Shown here piece after piece: positions 16,630 through 24,396 of a stretch of 64,000 bases of DNA. The stretch is from Actinobacillus equuli (GTDB lineage: Bacteria; Pseudomonadota; Gammaproteobacteria; Enterobacterales; Pasteurellaceae): positions 1,976,501 to 2,040,500 of the forward strand of contig NZ_LR134310.1 of the NCBI RefSeq assembly GCF_900636745.1. Direction: 5' to 3'. The notes below the pieces were generated by a model, which ran no database searches, had not been told where the DNA came from, and was given only the letters and a program-made list of their open reading frames with translations. A program made the position numbers and the translations under genes. How positions within the stretch are numbered: position 1 is the first letter of the stretch; every line of letters starts with the position of its first letter.

Positions 16630-17975
16630 AGCACCTCCTTATATAAACGGCGTAATTGTCGATGTAATTTTTTGCGGAAATACTTACGCCATTCGTTATA
16701 TTCAGTAGCGGTAAAATCGTCCTGATGTTTTGGAAAGCGTTTTTTGAGCAACGCATTGAGCCAAGCGGCAAAGCGTTGTTCTACTTCAGAAATCCAGTCT
16801 TGTTGAGTTAAAGCCGAATGGAATTGTTCTTCTCCATTTAGCTTAGCGCGTTGAGGATCAAGCCAATATTTTTCGCACCAAGCCAGTTGGTAGTCTCGGC
16901 TCCAACCGGCAGTACGTTTCTGTAGCTTATAAGCTTGTTGCAGTACCATTTGAACAATTAAGTTTACGGCTTCGGCACGCGGAACTCGAACAATATAATT
17001 CTTCCTAGAATCTGCGACTGCTTGATATAGCTGGTATAAACCGGCACGGCAGACATAGGCTAAGCGATCGTTGAAAATCGTATCCTGTGTACTGGTTAAG
17101 CGAAGTTCGCCTTTGGAAAAAATGGGAGGAAGAGAGGGAAGTAAATAGTTTCTGCCACCTTGTTTACTGGTTAATAAGCTAACGTTCTGCGGCTTTGTTC
17201 CACCTAGTTTAGTGACTGCTAAATGAGGAATAGATATATAGGGATTTTGTGCTTTATTTTTATAACGATTTTCCCTTGCTTGTTTATTTTCCTCAGAAAA
17301 ACGGGCTTGATTCAGCTTATTATAAATGGCGTGAGTGAAGGATGAAGGATAAAGCGGAATAAGGCAAGTATAGTGATTATCCTCGATAGCTGAACTGCTG
17401 TTTACCCATAAAACTTGCTTATTTCGCTCATGTGTTTCCGGTGAGTTTAAATTACCTTTTAATGCCATTTGAAAAGCGATTTTATATTGTGCCGAAAGCG
17501 AAAGGTCATCACTAAAGCAGCCGTCCAAACAAGGCTCATCTGTTAGCAATAGGTCTTTTAAAGTCCGTTTATTTACTTCATCAATCATAATATCGAAAAA
17601 TGCAGCGAGAGGGAGTGCGGCAGCATTACCGTTAGCATCTAAAACAAGTTTATCAATCAATTGAGAACCAACTAATGTCGAGGGGAGATTCAAATTAGCC
17701 CGAAAGTTTATATTATTGCCTTTGGCATCGGGGTGGATTCCTTTAGCAATATGAGTACCAAATTTAAGTTGCCTTGCCATTTCGGTTGCTGCGATATGAA
17801 GCCAAGTATCAAGCCTATACTTTTCTTCGCTTTTACTAATTTCAGCCTTTATTTTGGCAATCTCTTCCGGTTCGGTCGTCTTTTCTAGTTTTTTGTAATC
17901 ATTTTCAGATTTTTTAAGGTGTTGAGCTTGTAGGAAATCAATGATTTTAGCCCTAATTTGTAAAGGAGTTATCAT
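16626..17975 (-). CDS. csy1: Csy1 (Cas8f), large subunit of the type I-F Cascade
   Basis: The protein of 449 residues, read from the ATG at 17975 where AGAGG lies 7-8 nt upstream, begins MITPLQIRAKIIDFLQAQ. A 17-codon upstream extension is possible but has no ribosome site. Typical stretches are FGTHIAKGIHPDAKG, LGGTKPQNVSLLTSKQGG (GGTKPQN is family-diagnostic) and a C-terminal RYTxWR-like EYNEWRKYFRKKLHRQLRRLY. Cas8f reads the GG/CC PAM and binds Csy2 at the crRNA 5' end. It is the first gene of the csy1-csy2-csy3-cas6f operon. Confidence 0.93.
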   Translation of the reverse strand: MITPLQIRAKIIDFLQAQHLKKSENDYKKLEKTTEPEEIAKIKAEISKSEEKYRLDTWLHIAATEMARQLKFGTHIAKGIHPDAKGNNINFRANLNLPSTLVGSQLIDKLVLDANGNAAALPLAAFFDIMIDEVNKRTLKDLLLTDEPCLDGCFSDDLSLSAQYKIAFQMALKGNLNSPETHERNKQVLWVNSSSAIEDNHYTCLIPLYPSSFTHAIYNKLNQARFSEENKQARENRYKNKAQNPYISIPHLAVTKLGGTKPQNVSLLTSKQGGRNYLLPSLPPIFSKGELRLTSTQDTIFNDRLAYVCRAGLYQLYQAVADSRKNYIVRVPRAEAVNLIVQMVLQQAYKLQKRTAGWSRDYQLAWCEKYWLDPQRAKLNGEEQFHSALTQQDWISEVEQRFAAWLNALLKKRFPKHQDDFTATEYNEWRKYFRKKLHRQLRRLYKEVL

Positions 17976-18008
17976 AGTTTGACCTCTTTTGTTTTTAATG
18001 TGCCTATA

Positions 18009-18036
18009 AGTATATTTCTTGATCAAAAATTCTCAA
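18009..18036 (-). promoter_or_regulatory. Predicted promoter of the csy operon
   Basis: On the minus strand TTGAGA (plus 18031-18036) and TATACT (plus 18009-18014) are separated by 16 nt, a good sigma-70 pair. Initiation near 18002 would give a leader of about 27 nt before the csy1 ATG. Confidence 0.65.
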
Positions 18037-18155
18037 TTTAATTAAAAGATTAAATTAAATAGCTGATACTTATGGATAATTGCAGAAATGGAGGTAAAAG
18101 GTTTTTTCCGTACTTATCGGTATCTAGCCCTATTTACCGAATGTAGTTAGCTTAG

Positions 18156-18213
18156 ACAAGCGGTCTATTTTCATAGAAATTTTGCAAATTGAGCGAGAAA
18201 TCAGACCGCTTGT
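18156..18213. terminator. Inverted uptake-signal pair between csy1 and thrS
   Basis: ACAAGCGGTCT (18156-18166) and AGACCGCTTGT (18203-18213) are perfect 11-bp inverted repeats separated by 36 nt. Both upstream genes diverge from this place, so a terminator role is not required. The element may simply be a paired uptake signal, or may insulate the two promoters. A GATAAAAT -10-like element follows at 18225-18232 and may belong to the thrS promoter. Confidence 0.5.
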
Positions 18214-18301
18214 TGAGAATTTGTGATAAAATTCGTCCGTTTTGCTCTTCATCCATGGTTGGGGTGATGTAAAACAAATTGTAAAAAAAGATTCAAATCA
18301 G

Positions 18302-18326
18302 ACCGCTTGTCAGCGGTTTTTATTTT
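18302..18326 (+). terminator. Terminator-like hairpin in the thrS leader
   Basis: ACCGCT (18302-18307), loop TGTC and AGCGGT (18312-18317) are followed by TTTTATTTTT, the form of an intrinsic terminator. It lies 54-78 nt before the thrS start, inside the leader if transcription begins near 18240. The left arm contains an uptake signal. It could be a transcription attenuator or the upstream stem of the ThrRS operator; sequence alone cannot decide. Confidence 0.5.
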
Positions 18327-18337
18327 TAAACCAACAA

Positions 18338-18358
18338 GTCACCTCTCGTATGGGTGAC
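18338..18358 (+). promoter_or_regulatory. thrS translational operator, tRNA-Thr anticodon-arm mimic
   Basis: GTCACCT (18338-18344) pairs with GGGTGAC (18352-18358) to form a 7-bp stem (one T-G pair at the top) closing a 7-nt loop CTCGTAT. In this loop CGT occupies the third to fifth positions, exactly where anticodon 34-36 sits, preceded by the invariant U33. This is the geometry of a tRNA-Thr(CGU) anticodon arm. In E. coli, ThrRS binds such a hairpin in its own mRNA and blocks ribosome loading. The hairpin ends 21 nt before the thrS ATG. Confidence 0.8.
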
Positions 18359-18379
18359 CACTGTAACAAGGATATAAAA

Positions 18380-20311
18380 ATGCCTATTATCACTTTACCA
18401 GACGGCTCACAACGCCAATTCGATAATCCCGTTTCTGTAATGGAAGTTGCGCAATCAATCGGTGCAGGTTTAGCAAAAGCTACGATTGCCGGTCGTGTAA
18501 ACGGCGAACGCCGTGATGCGTGTGACATCATTTCTGAAGATAGCTCACTTGAAATTATTACCGCAAAAGATGAAGACGGTTTAGAAATCATTCGTCACTC
18601 ATGTGCGCACTTATTAGGTCATGCGATCAAACAATTATTCCCAGATGTAAAAATGGCGATTGGTCCAACAATCGACAACGGTTTCTATTATGACGTGGAT
18701 TTAGATCGCTCGCTCACACAAGAAGATTTAGATGCGATTGAAAAGCGTATGCTTGAGCTGGCTAAAACCAACTATGACGTGGTGAAAAAACGTGTGAGCT
18801 GGCAAGAAGCGCGTGATACGTTTGAAAAACGTGGCGAACCGTACAAAATGGCGATTTTAGATGAAAATATCGAACGTACTGCAACGCCTGCGTTATATCA
18901 TCACGAAGAATATATCGATATGTGTCGTGGCCCGCACGTACCAAATATGCGTTTCTGCCACCACTTCAAATTACAAAAAGTTGCAGGCGCATACTGGCGT
19001 GGCGACAGTAAAAATAAAATGTTGCAACGTATTTACGGCACGGCTTGGGCAGATAAAAAACAATTAGCGGAATACTTAACCCGTTTAGAAGAAGCGGCAA
19101 AACGTGACCACCGCCGTATCGGTAAAGCGTTAGACTTATACCATATGCAAGAAGAAGCTCCGGGTATGGTGTTCTGGCATAATGACGGTTGGACGATTTT
19201 CCGTGAGCTCGAAACTTTCGTACGTACCAAATTAAAAGAGTACGATTACCAAGAAGTGAAAGGTCCTTTTATGATGGACAGAGTGCTTTGGGAGCGTACT
19301 GGTCACTGGCAAAATTATGCGGATTTAATGTTCACTACGCAATCTGAAAACCGTGAATATGCAATCAAACCGATGAACTGCCCGGGTCACGTTCAAATCT
19401 TCAATCAAGGTTTAAAATCATACCGTGACTTACCGATCCGTATGGCGGAATTCGGTTCGTGCCACCGTAACGAGCCGTCTGGTTCATTACACGGCTTAAT
19501 GCGTGTACGTGGTTTTACCCAAGATGATGCGCATATTTTCTGTACCGAAGATCAAATTGAATCTGAAGTAACCAGCTGTATCAAAATGGTTTATGACATC
19601 TACAGCACATTCGGTTTCAGCAACATTCAAGTGAAACTTTCAACTCGCCCTGAAAACCGTATCGGTGAAGATGCGATGTGGGATCGTGCGGAAGACGGCT
19701 TAGCAAAAGCTTTAACTGCAAACGGTTTAAGCTATGAAATCCAAGAAGGTGAAGGAGCATTCTACGGTCCGAAAATTGAGTTTGCATTACGTGACTGTTT
19801 AGATCGTGAATGGCAATGCGGTACGATCCAATTAGACTTCGCATTACCGGGTCGCTTAGATGCATCTTATGTAGCGGAAGATAACGGTCGCCGTACACCG
19901 GTTATGATTCACCGTGCGATTTTAGGTTCTATCGAACGCTTTATCGGTATCATCACTGAAGAATACGCTGGCTTCTTCCCAACATGGTTAGCACCGACTC
20001 AAGCAGTGGTAATGAACATTACCGATAGCCAAGCAGACTACGTACAGAAAGTAACGAAAGCGTTATCTGATGCGGGTATTCGTGCGAAATCAGACTTACG
20101 TAACGAAAAAGTCGGCTTTAAAGTACGTGAACACACCTTACGTCGAGTACCTTATATGCTTGTGTGCGGCGATAAAGAAATCGAAGCAGGCAAAGTATCG
20201 GTGCGTACCCGTAAAGGCGCGGATTTAGGCACATTCACTATTGAAGAATTTGTTGAAATCCTTAAAAACCAAGTGAAAGCTCGTGAACTTAAATTATTAG
20301 GCGAAGAGTAA
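18380..20311 (+). CDS. thrS: Threonine--tRNA ligase
   Basis: The protein of 643 residues has a TGS domain (about 1-62), a second additional editing domain with [10 protein letters not shown] and the HxxxH/CxH-type site ([11 protein letters not shown]), a class II catalytic core (motif 2 region [21 protein letters not shown]) and a C-terminal anticodon-binding domain ([13 protein letters not shown] to EILKNQ). Zinc ligands are expected in MNCPGH and the following His residues. The start at 18380 ([14 protein letters not shown]) is chosen over in-frame codons upstream because it matches the family length of 642 and has AAGGA 8 nt before it. It is autoregulated through the leader hairpin, if the inference holds. 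Confidence 0.98.
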   Translation: MPIITLPDGSQRQFDNPVSVMEVAQSIGAGLAKATIAGRVNGERRDACDIISEDSSLEIITAKDEDGLEIIRHSCAHLLGHAIKQLFPDVKMAIGPTIDNGFYYDVDLDRSLTQEDLDAIEKRMLELAKTNYDVVKKRVSWQEARDTFEKRGEPYKMAILDENIERTATPALYHHEEYIDMCRGPHVPNMRFCHHFKLQKVAGAYWRGDSKNKMLQRIYGTAWADKKQLAEYLTRLEEAAKRDHRRIGKALDLYHMQEEAPGMVFWHNDGWTIFRELETFVRTKLKEYDYQEVKGPFMMDRVLWERTGHWQNYADLMFTTQSENREYAIKPMNCPGHVQIFNQGLKSYRDLPIRMAEFGSCHRNEPSGSLHGLMRVRGFTQDDAHIFCTEDQIESEVTSCIKMVYDIYSTFGFSNIQVKLSTRPENRIGEDAMWDRAEDGLAKALTANGLSYEIQEGEGAFYGPKIEFALRDCLDREWQCGTIQLDFALPGRLDASYVAEDNGRRTPVMIHRAILGSIERFIGIITEEYAGFFPTWLAPTQAVVMNITDSQADYVQKVTKALSDAGIRAKSDLRNEKVGFKVREHTLRRVPYMLVCGDKEIEAGKVSVRTRKGADLGTFTIEEFVEILKNQVKARELKLLGEE

Positions 20312-20325
20312 TTTCATTATTTGTA

Positions 20326-20355
20326 AAAGAGCGGTCAAATTTGACCGCTTTTTTT
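20326..20355 (+). terminator. Terminator of thrS, built from an uptake-signal palindrome
   Basis: AGCGGTCAAATTTGACCGCT (20330-20349) is a perfect 20-bp palindrome followed by seven T. The uptake core AGCGGTC is present on both arms. Confidence 0.92.
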
Positions 20356-20409
20356 GTGTCCTTTTTATTTAAGTCAATTTTGTATGTTTAAAAGGTTTTT
20401 TTGATATGC

Positions 20410-20415
20410 TAGAAT
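20410..20415 (+). promoter_or_regulatory. Extended -10 promoter of the lipoprotein cassette
   Basis: TGCTAGAAT (20407-20415) is an extended -10 (TGn-TAGAAT), about 38 nt before the first lipoprotein start. No strong -35 is seen, as is common for extended -10 promoters. Confidence 0.5.
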
Positions 20416-20452
20416 CCCAAAAGGCTTTCCATCTAACCAAAAGGGGTTATAA

Positions 20453-21127
20453 ATGAAAAAATTACTAATGACTACATTATGTGTTGCGGCACTTGGTTTA
20501 ACTGGTTGTGCAACTGAAGGTTCTAGAGCTATTGCGCCAACAGTAACACAGGCAGCAAGTACAGCAGCAAATTATCACGGTGTAAAATCAGCTATTTCGG
20601 TTGGTAAGTTTGATAATAAATCTAGCTTCCAAAATGGCGTGTTTTCAGATGGGCAAGATCAGCTCGGTAATCAATCAAAAACTATTCTTGTTTCCCATTT
20701 ACAACAAACAGGGCGTTTTTCTGTACTTGATCGAACCAATATGAGCGAAGCGGCTACCGAAGCGAAGATCAAAGGACAAAAACAAAAGCTCAAAGGTGCT
20801 ACTTATGTAATTACGGGAGATGTAACGGAGTTTGGTCGTAAGACAGTTGGTGATCACCAATTGTTTGGTATTTTAGGACGTGGCAAAGAGCAAGTTGCTT
20901 ATGCAAAAGTGACCCTTAATGTTGTGAATGTAAATACATCGGAAGTGGCTTATTCAGTGCAAGGTGCGGGCGAATATAACTTATCAAATCGCGAGGTTTT
21001 AGGTTTTGGCGGTACAGCAGGTTATGATTCAACCTTAAATGGCAAAGTGTTAGATTTAGCTATTCGAGAAGCGGTAAATAATTTAGTAAATGGAATTGAA
21101 GCCGGACACTGGACCCCAGCTAAATAA
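20453..21127 (+). CDS. CsgG-family lipoprotein
   Basis: The protein of 224 residues has a lipoprotein signal peptide ending LTGC (residues 16-19). A CsgG/HfaB-type domain follows (VGKFDNKSS, SKTILVSHLQQTGRFSVLDR, ATYVITGDVTEFGRK, VNTSEVAYSVQGAGEY). CsgG itself forms the outer-membrane curli export pore, but no curli genes (csgA, csgB, csgE, csgF) are nearby and this protein is a shorter relative. It heads a tight three-gene cassette of lipoproteins with gaps of 9 and 11 bp. CsgG, DUF4810 and GNA1162 families tend to occur together as a cassette of unresolved function, probably an envelope assembly. Confidence 0.82.
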   Translation: MKKLLMTTLCVAALGLTGCATEGSRAIAPTVTQAASTAANYHGVKSAISVGKFDNKSSFQNGVFSDGQDQLGNQSKTILVSHLQQTGRFSVLDRTNMSEAATEAKIKGQKQKLKGATYVITGDVTEFGRKTVGDHQLFGILGRGKEQVAYAKVTLNVVNVNTSEVAYSVQGAGEYNLSNREVLGFGGTAGYDSTLNGKVLDLAIREAVNNLVNGIEAGHWTPAK

Positions 21128-21136
21128 GGAGTAGCA

Positions 21137-21481
21137 ATGAAGAAGGTAAACGTAATCACATTTGCTCTAATGGCAATGATTTTATCCGCTTGTTCTTCAA
21201 AATCAGTAAATACTCAATATTATTGGGGTAATTATTCGGATATCATTTATAGTTATTACAATGAGCCGAATGATTTTGTTAAGCAAGAAAACGGTTTTAA
21301 TGAAATTATTAAAATGGCAAAAGATGCGAATAAACCGGTTGCACCGGGGGTATATGGACATTTAGGGCTTGTTTTATTAAAGCAAGGGAAAACAGCAGAA
21401 GCACAAAATGCCTTTATTCAAGAGCAACAATTGTTCCCTGAAAGCAAAACATTCATGCAATATTTACAACGTAAGAAATAA
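21137..21481 (+). CDS. DUF4810-type small lipoprotein
   Basis: The protein of 114 residues has a lipobox (ILSAC, Cys about 19) followed by SKSVNTQYYWGNYSDIIYSYYNEP, typical of DUF4810 lipoproteins. The remainder looks like a TPR-type helical hairpin (GVYGHLGLVLLKQGKTAEAQNAFIQEQQLFPES). It is the middle gene of the trio and is probably cotranslated with its neighbours. Its role is unknown; the TPR-like hairpin suggests that it bridges the CsgG-like and GNA1162-like partners. Confidence 0.78.
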   Translation: MKKVNVITFALMAMILSACSSKSVNTQYYWGNYSDIIYSYYNEPNDFVKQENGFNEIIKMAKDANKPVAPGVYGHLGLVLLKQGKTAEAQNAFIQEQQLFPESKTFMQYLQRKK

Positions 21482-21492
21482 GGATAAGTAAA

Positions 21493-22152
21493 ATGAAAAA
21501 GTTATTAATGTTACTTTCAGGTATTTTGCTCTTATCTGGATGTGCTAATCAACAGATGCCTTCTTATGATTACAGTGCCTTGAAAGAAAGTAAGCCAAAG
21601 TCAATATTGGTTGTACTACCTGTAAATAATTCTGTGGATGTTAAGGCAGACACAAGTGTGTTAGCGAGAGCGACTTATCCTTTAGCAGAATTAGGCTATT
21701 ATGTTTATCCTGTATCACTTGTAGATGAAGTGTTTAAACAAAATGGTTTAACGGACGGTAATGCAATTCGAAGTGCGAATATTAAGAAAATATATGATAT
21801 TTTCGGTGCCGATAGTATTTTATACATAAATGTGGATAAATACGGTACAAGCTATAAAGTTTTCGATAGTGTTACAGAAGTAGAATTGGAAGGGAAATTA
21901 GTTGACCTTAAAACAGGTAAAACACTTTGGGAAGGTACAGGTCGTTTTGCTGAAGGATCTACACATAGTAATGACGGCGCTTTAGTTGCATTAGTTAAAG
22001 CAGCAGTTAGTCAAGTGATAGATACAACAAAAGATAAAGGCTATGAAGTTTCAGCTTCCGCAATGAGTTCTTTGGTTCATTTGGGAAGAAATGGTGGGTT
22101 ATTAGTTGGTCCTCGCCATCCTTCATATGGAAAACCAGAAGTTAAAAAATAG
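21493..22152 (+). CDS. GNA1162/DUF799-family lipoprotein
   Basis: The protein of 219 residues has a signal peptide ending LLSGC. The mature domain (SILVVLPVNNSVDVKADTS, LAELGYYVYPVSLVDEVFKQNGLTDG, GADSILYINVDKYGTSY, LVDLKTGKTLWEGTGRF) matches the GNA1162 family, first known as a meningococcal surface lipoprotein and structurally related to TolB-N-like folds. It is the last gene of the cassette and is followed by a 32-bp perfect palindrome. Outer-membrane or periplasmic lipid anchoring is predicted; the function is not established. Confidence 0.82.
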   Translation: MKKLLMLLSGILLLSGCANQQMPSYDYSALKESKPKSILVVLPVNNSVDVKADTSVLARATYPLAELGYYVYPVSLVDEVFKQNGLTDGNAIRSANIKKIYDIFGADSILYINVDKYGTSYKVFDSVTEVELEGKLVDLKTGKTLWEGTGRFAEGSTHSNDGALVALVKAAVSQVIDTTKDKGYEVSASAMSSLVHLGRNGGLLVGPRHPSYGKPEVKK

Positions 22153-22161
22153 TTGTATATT

Positions 22162-22193
22162 ATATAAGCTCTTAGTGCACTAAGAGCTTATAT
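22162..22193. terminator. 32-bp perfect palindrome after the lipoprotein cassette
   Basis: Sixteen bases (ATATAAGCTCTTAGTG) are followed immediately by their exact reverse complement. This gives a very stable hairpin at the end of the lipoprotein operon. The T tract after it is poor (TATTACC), so it may work as a terminator, an mRNA stabiliser or a protein site. Confidence 0.65.
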
Positions 22194-22239
22194 TACCTTA
22201 GTCTAACTAAGTTAATATCGATTATTTTTATGCGTACTA

Positions 22240-22268
22240 TTGCATAACACGTCAATATCTTTTAGAAT
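22240..22268 (+). promoter_or_regulatory. Predicted infC operon promoter
   Basis: TTGCAT (22240-22245) and TAGAAT (22263-22268) with a 17-nt spacer form a plausible sigma-70 promoter about 100 nt before infC. The leader between them contains a short CTGCT-C-AGCAG hairpin near 22325. Confidence 0.55.
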
Positions 22269-22372
22269 CCAGACGTTTGCCCTCTAATTAATTTAGATTT
22301 TGGGCGTGATAAATTTTAGTCTTCTGCTCAGCAGTCGATTTCAGAGTAAAACTTACAAGAAGGAATAATACT

Positions 22373-22915
22373 ATTAAACCTGTAAAACGTGTTCAGTCGA
22401 ATCGCGCACATCGTCTTAATGATGAAATTCGTGGCGTGAAGGAAGTTCGCCTAACTGATGAAAATGGCGAACAAGTTGGTATCGTATCAATTCAAGATGC
22501 TTTGGCGAGAGCGGAAGATGCTGAATTAGATTTAGTTGAAATCAGCCCTAATGCAGAACCGCCGGTTTGTCGTATTATGAACTATGGTAAGTTCATCTAC
22601 GAAAAAGAAAAAGCTGCAAAAGAGCAAAAGAAAAAGCAGAAAGTCGTACAAATTAAGGAAATTAAATTCCGTCCTGGTACAGATGATGGCGATTATCAAA
22701 TTAAGTTACGTAGCATTTTACGTTTCTTAGAAGACGGCGATAAAGTTAAAATTACTGTTCGTTTCCGTGGTCGTGAAATGGCACACCAAGATATCGGTTT
22801 AGACGTTTTAGAACGTGTTAAAACAGATACGGCTGAAGTGGCAGTAGTTGAATCAGCACCGGGCAAACTTGAAGGCCGCCAAGCGGTAATGGTTATTGCA
22901 CCGAAGAAAAAATAA
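22373..22915 (+). CDS. infC: Translation initiation factor IF-3, AUU start
   Basis: The protein of 180 residues has the full IF-3 N-domain ([64 protein letters not shown]) and C-domain ([33 protein letters not shown]). The reading frame continues upstream of the first in-frame GTG to an ATT at 22373, preceded by AAGGA 8-9 nt away. Starting there restores the full family length and the conserved RVQ start. AUU is the hallmark of infC: IF-3 rejects non-canonical starts and so represses its own synthesis. Confidence 0.95.
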   Translation: MKPVKRVQSNRAHRLNDEIRGVKEVRLTDENGEQVGIVSIQDALARAEDAELDLVEISPNAEPPVCRIMNYGKFIYEKEKAAKEQKKKQKVVQIKEIKFRPGTDDGDYQIKLRSILRFLEDGDKVKITVRFRGREMAHQDIGLDVLERVKTDTAEVAVVESAPGKLEGRQAVMVIAPKKK

Positions 22916-22930
22916 TTTATTCTTGCATAA

Positions 22931-22968
22931 AACGGGCGGATCCTATAAAATCCGTCCGTTTTCTCTTT
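22931..22968 (+). terminator. Hairpin with T tract between infC and rpmI
   Basis: AACGGGCGGAT (22931-22941) pairs with ATCCGTCCGTT (22950-22960, one G-T pair), followed by TTTTCTCTTTT. It is strong enough to end or attenuate infC transcription. Because rpmI and rplT follow, it probably sets the ratio between IF-3 and the ribosomal proteins, with an internal promoter for rpmI-rplT possible downstream. Confidence 0.7.
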
Positions 22969-23027
22969 TGTAAAAAAGAGAAACAAAAGCGATCTACAGG
23001 CACATTTCGCAGCCTGATTTGCTTTTT

Positions 23028-23057
23028 AAGCTGCAAAGCTTATGAGCGGTAACGCTC
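23028..23057 (+). ncRNA. Candidate L20 autoregulatory leader: two GNRA-tetraloop hairpins
   Basis: Two adjacent hairpins are visible: AAGCT-GCAA-AGCTT (23028-23041) and GAGCG-GTAA-CGCTC (23044-23057). Both loops are GNRA type. They lie about 105-135 nt upstream of rpmI, whose translation is repressed by L20 in E. coli through structures in this interval that mimic the 23S rRNA site. The hairpins are seen directly; the L20 role is inferred. Confidence 0.5.
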
Positions 23058-23162
23058 TTTCGAGATAATTAGCGCTTTCCAAGTAGAAATATGATTAGCG
23101 ATAATCGCATTTTTCGCCTAATTATTGTGTATTATGTAAAACAATGCGGAGTTTATAAAACA

Positions 23163-23360
23163 ATGCCTAAAATTAAAACAGTACGTGGTGCTGCTAAGCG
23201 TTTCAAGAAAACAGCTTCAGGCGGTTTCAAACGTAAACAATCTCACTTACGTCATATTTTGACTAAGAAAACCACTAAACGTAAACGTCACTTACGCCAC
23301 AAATCAATGGTAGCGAAAGCAGACCAAGTATTAGTAGTAGCGTGCTTACCATACGCATAA
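23163..23360 (+). CDS. rpmI: 50S ribosomal protein L35
   Basis: This is a highly basic protein of 65 residues, [20 protein letters not shown] through [20 protein letters not shown]. The start at 23163 gives the exact family N-terminus; an upstream in-frame ATG at 23091 would add 24 unrelated residues. A GGAG lies 10 nt upstream of the chosen start. It is part of the conserved infC-rpmI-rplT cluster. Confidence 0.98.
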
Positions 23361-23402
23361 GCCGTTAGTAAGTTAAAACGTACTTTAGTGAATTTTAGTT
23401 AA

Positions 23403-23780
<378 letters not shown>

Positions 23781-23799
23781 TTTTAAAGAATAGAGATTA

Positions 23800-23823
23800 G
23801 GACGCCTTCGGGCGTCCTTTTTT
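23800..23823 (+). terminator. Terminator of the infC-rpmI-rplT operon
   Basis: GGACGCC (23800-23806), tetraloop TTCG and GGCGTCC (23811-23817) are followed by a run of six T. This is a textbook UUCG-capped terminator. Confidence 0.95.
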
Positions 23824-23825
23824 AT

Positions 23826-24365
23826 ATGATGCGAAAATTAGTCATTATTAGAGGACATTCCGGTTCGGGTAAATCAACGTTTGCTAAGCAACAAATAGCG
23901 GAATTTGAACTACATTTTCCGAGCGGTAAAGTGTTTCATATTGAAAACGATCAATTTCTATATGAAAACGGTGAATATATTTGGACGAGAGAAAGATTCC
24001 AATCCGCTAAAATCTTGTCGGAACAGAAATTAGCATCGGCTTGGGAATTTGCCAAAAGCCATCCGCAACTCCCCGTATTCATTGTAATCAGTAATGTGAA
24101 TCTGAATTTGCAAGCGGTCGAAAAATACCAAAATATTGCAAATTCATTACAGATGACGATAGAAAAGTATCGGTTGATGAATTTCTTCAAGAATCAACAT
24201 CATGTTGATGTCTATACGGTATTGAGTATGTATTTGGCGTTAGAACAACAACCATTAGTAGATGAAATTACAGTTAAGCCAATAAAGAAAATGCCCTATT
24301 TTATGTGTATGATATTAGAAAAAATGCGTAAGCGTAGGGATAAAAAAGGCATACAAGCGGTCTAA
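23826..24365 (+). CDS. P-loop ATPase/kinase-like protein (AAA_33 or zeta-toxin-like)
   Basis: The protein of 179 residues has a Walker A motif IIRGHSGSGKST (residues 7-18) and FHIENDQFLYENGEYIWTRERF, where IENDQF resembles the Asp-containing switch of polynucleotide-kinase and zeta-toxin-like P-loop kinases. There is no signal peptide. The start codon pair ATGATG lies within 3 nt of the rplT terminator T run and no Shine-Dalgarno is evident, so expression may need an internal promoter or read-through. The C-terminal codons and stop are formed by an uptake signal (CAAGCGGTCTAA gives Gln-Ala-Val-stop). Substrate is unknown; no antitoxin-like gene is adjacent. Confidence 0.7.
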   Translation: MMRKLVIIRGHSGSGKSTFAKQQIAEFELHFPSGKVFHIENDQFLYENGEYIWTRERFQSAKILSEQKLASAWEFAKSHPQLPVFIVISNVNLNLQAVEKYQNIANSLQMTIEKYRLMNFFKNQHHVDVYTVLSMYLALEQQPLVDEITVKPIKKMPYFMCMILEKMRKRRDKKGIQAV

Positions 24366-24396
24366 TTTTCGCTTATTTTTACAAAGAGGAAAAATA

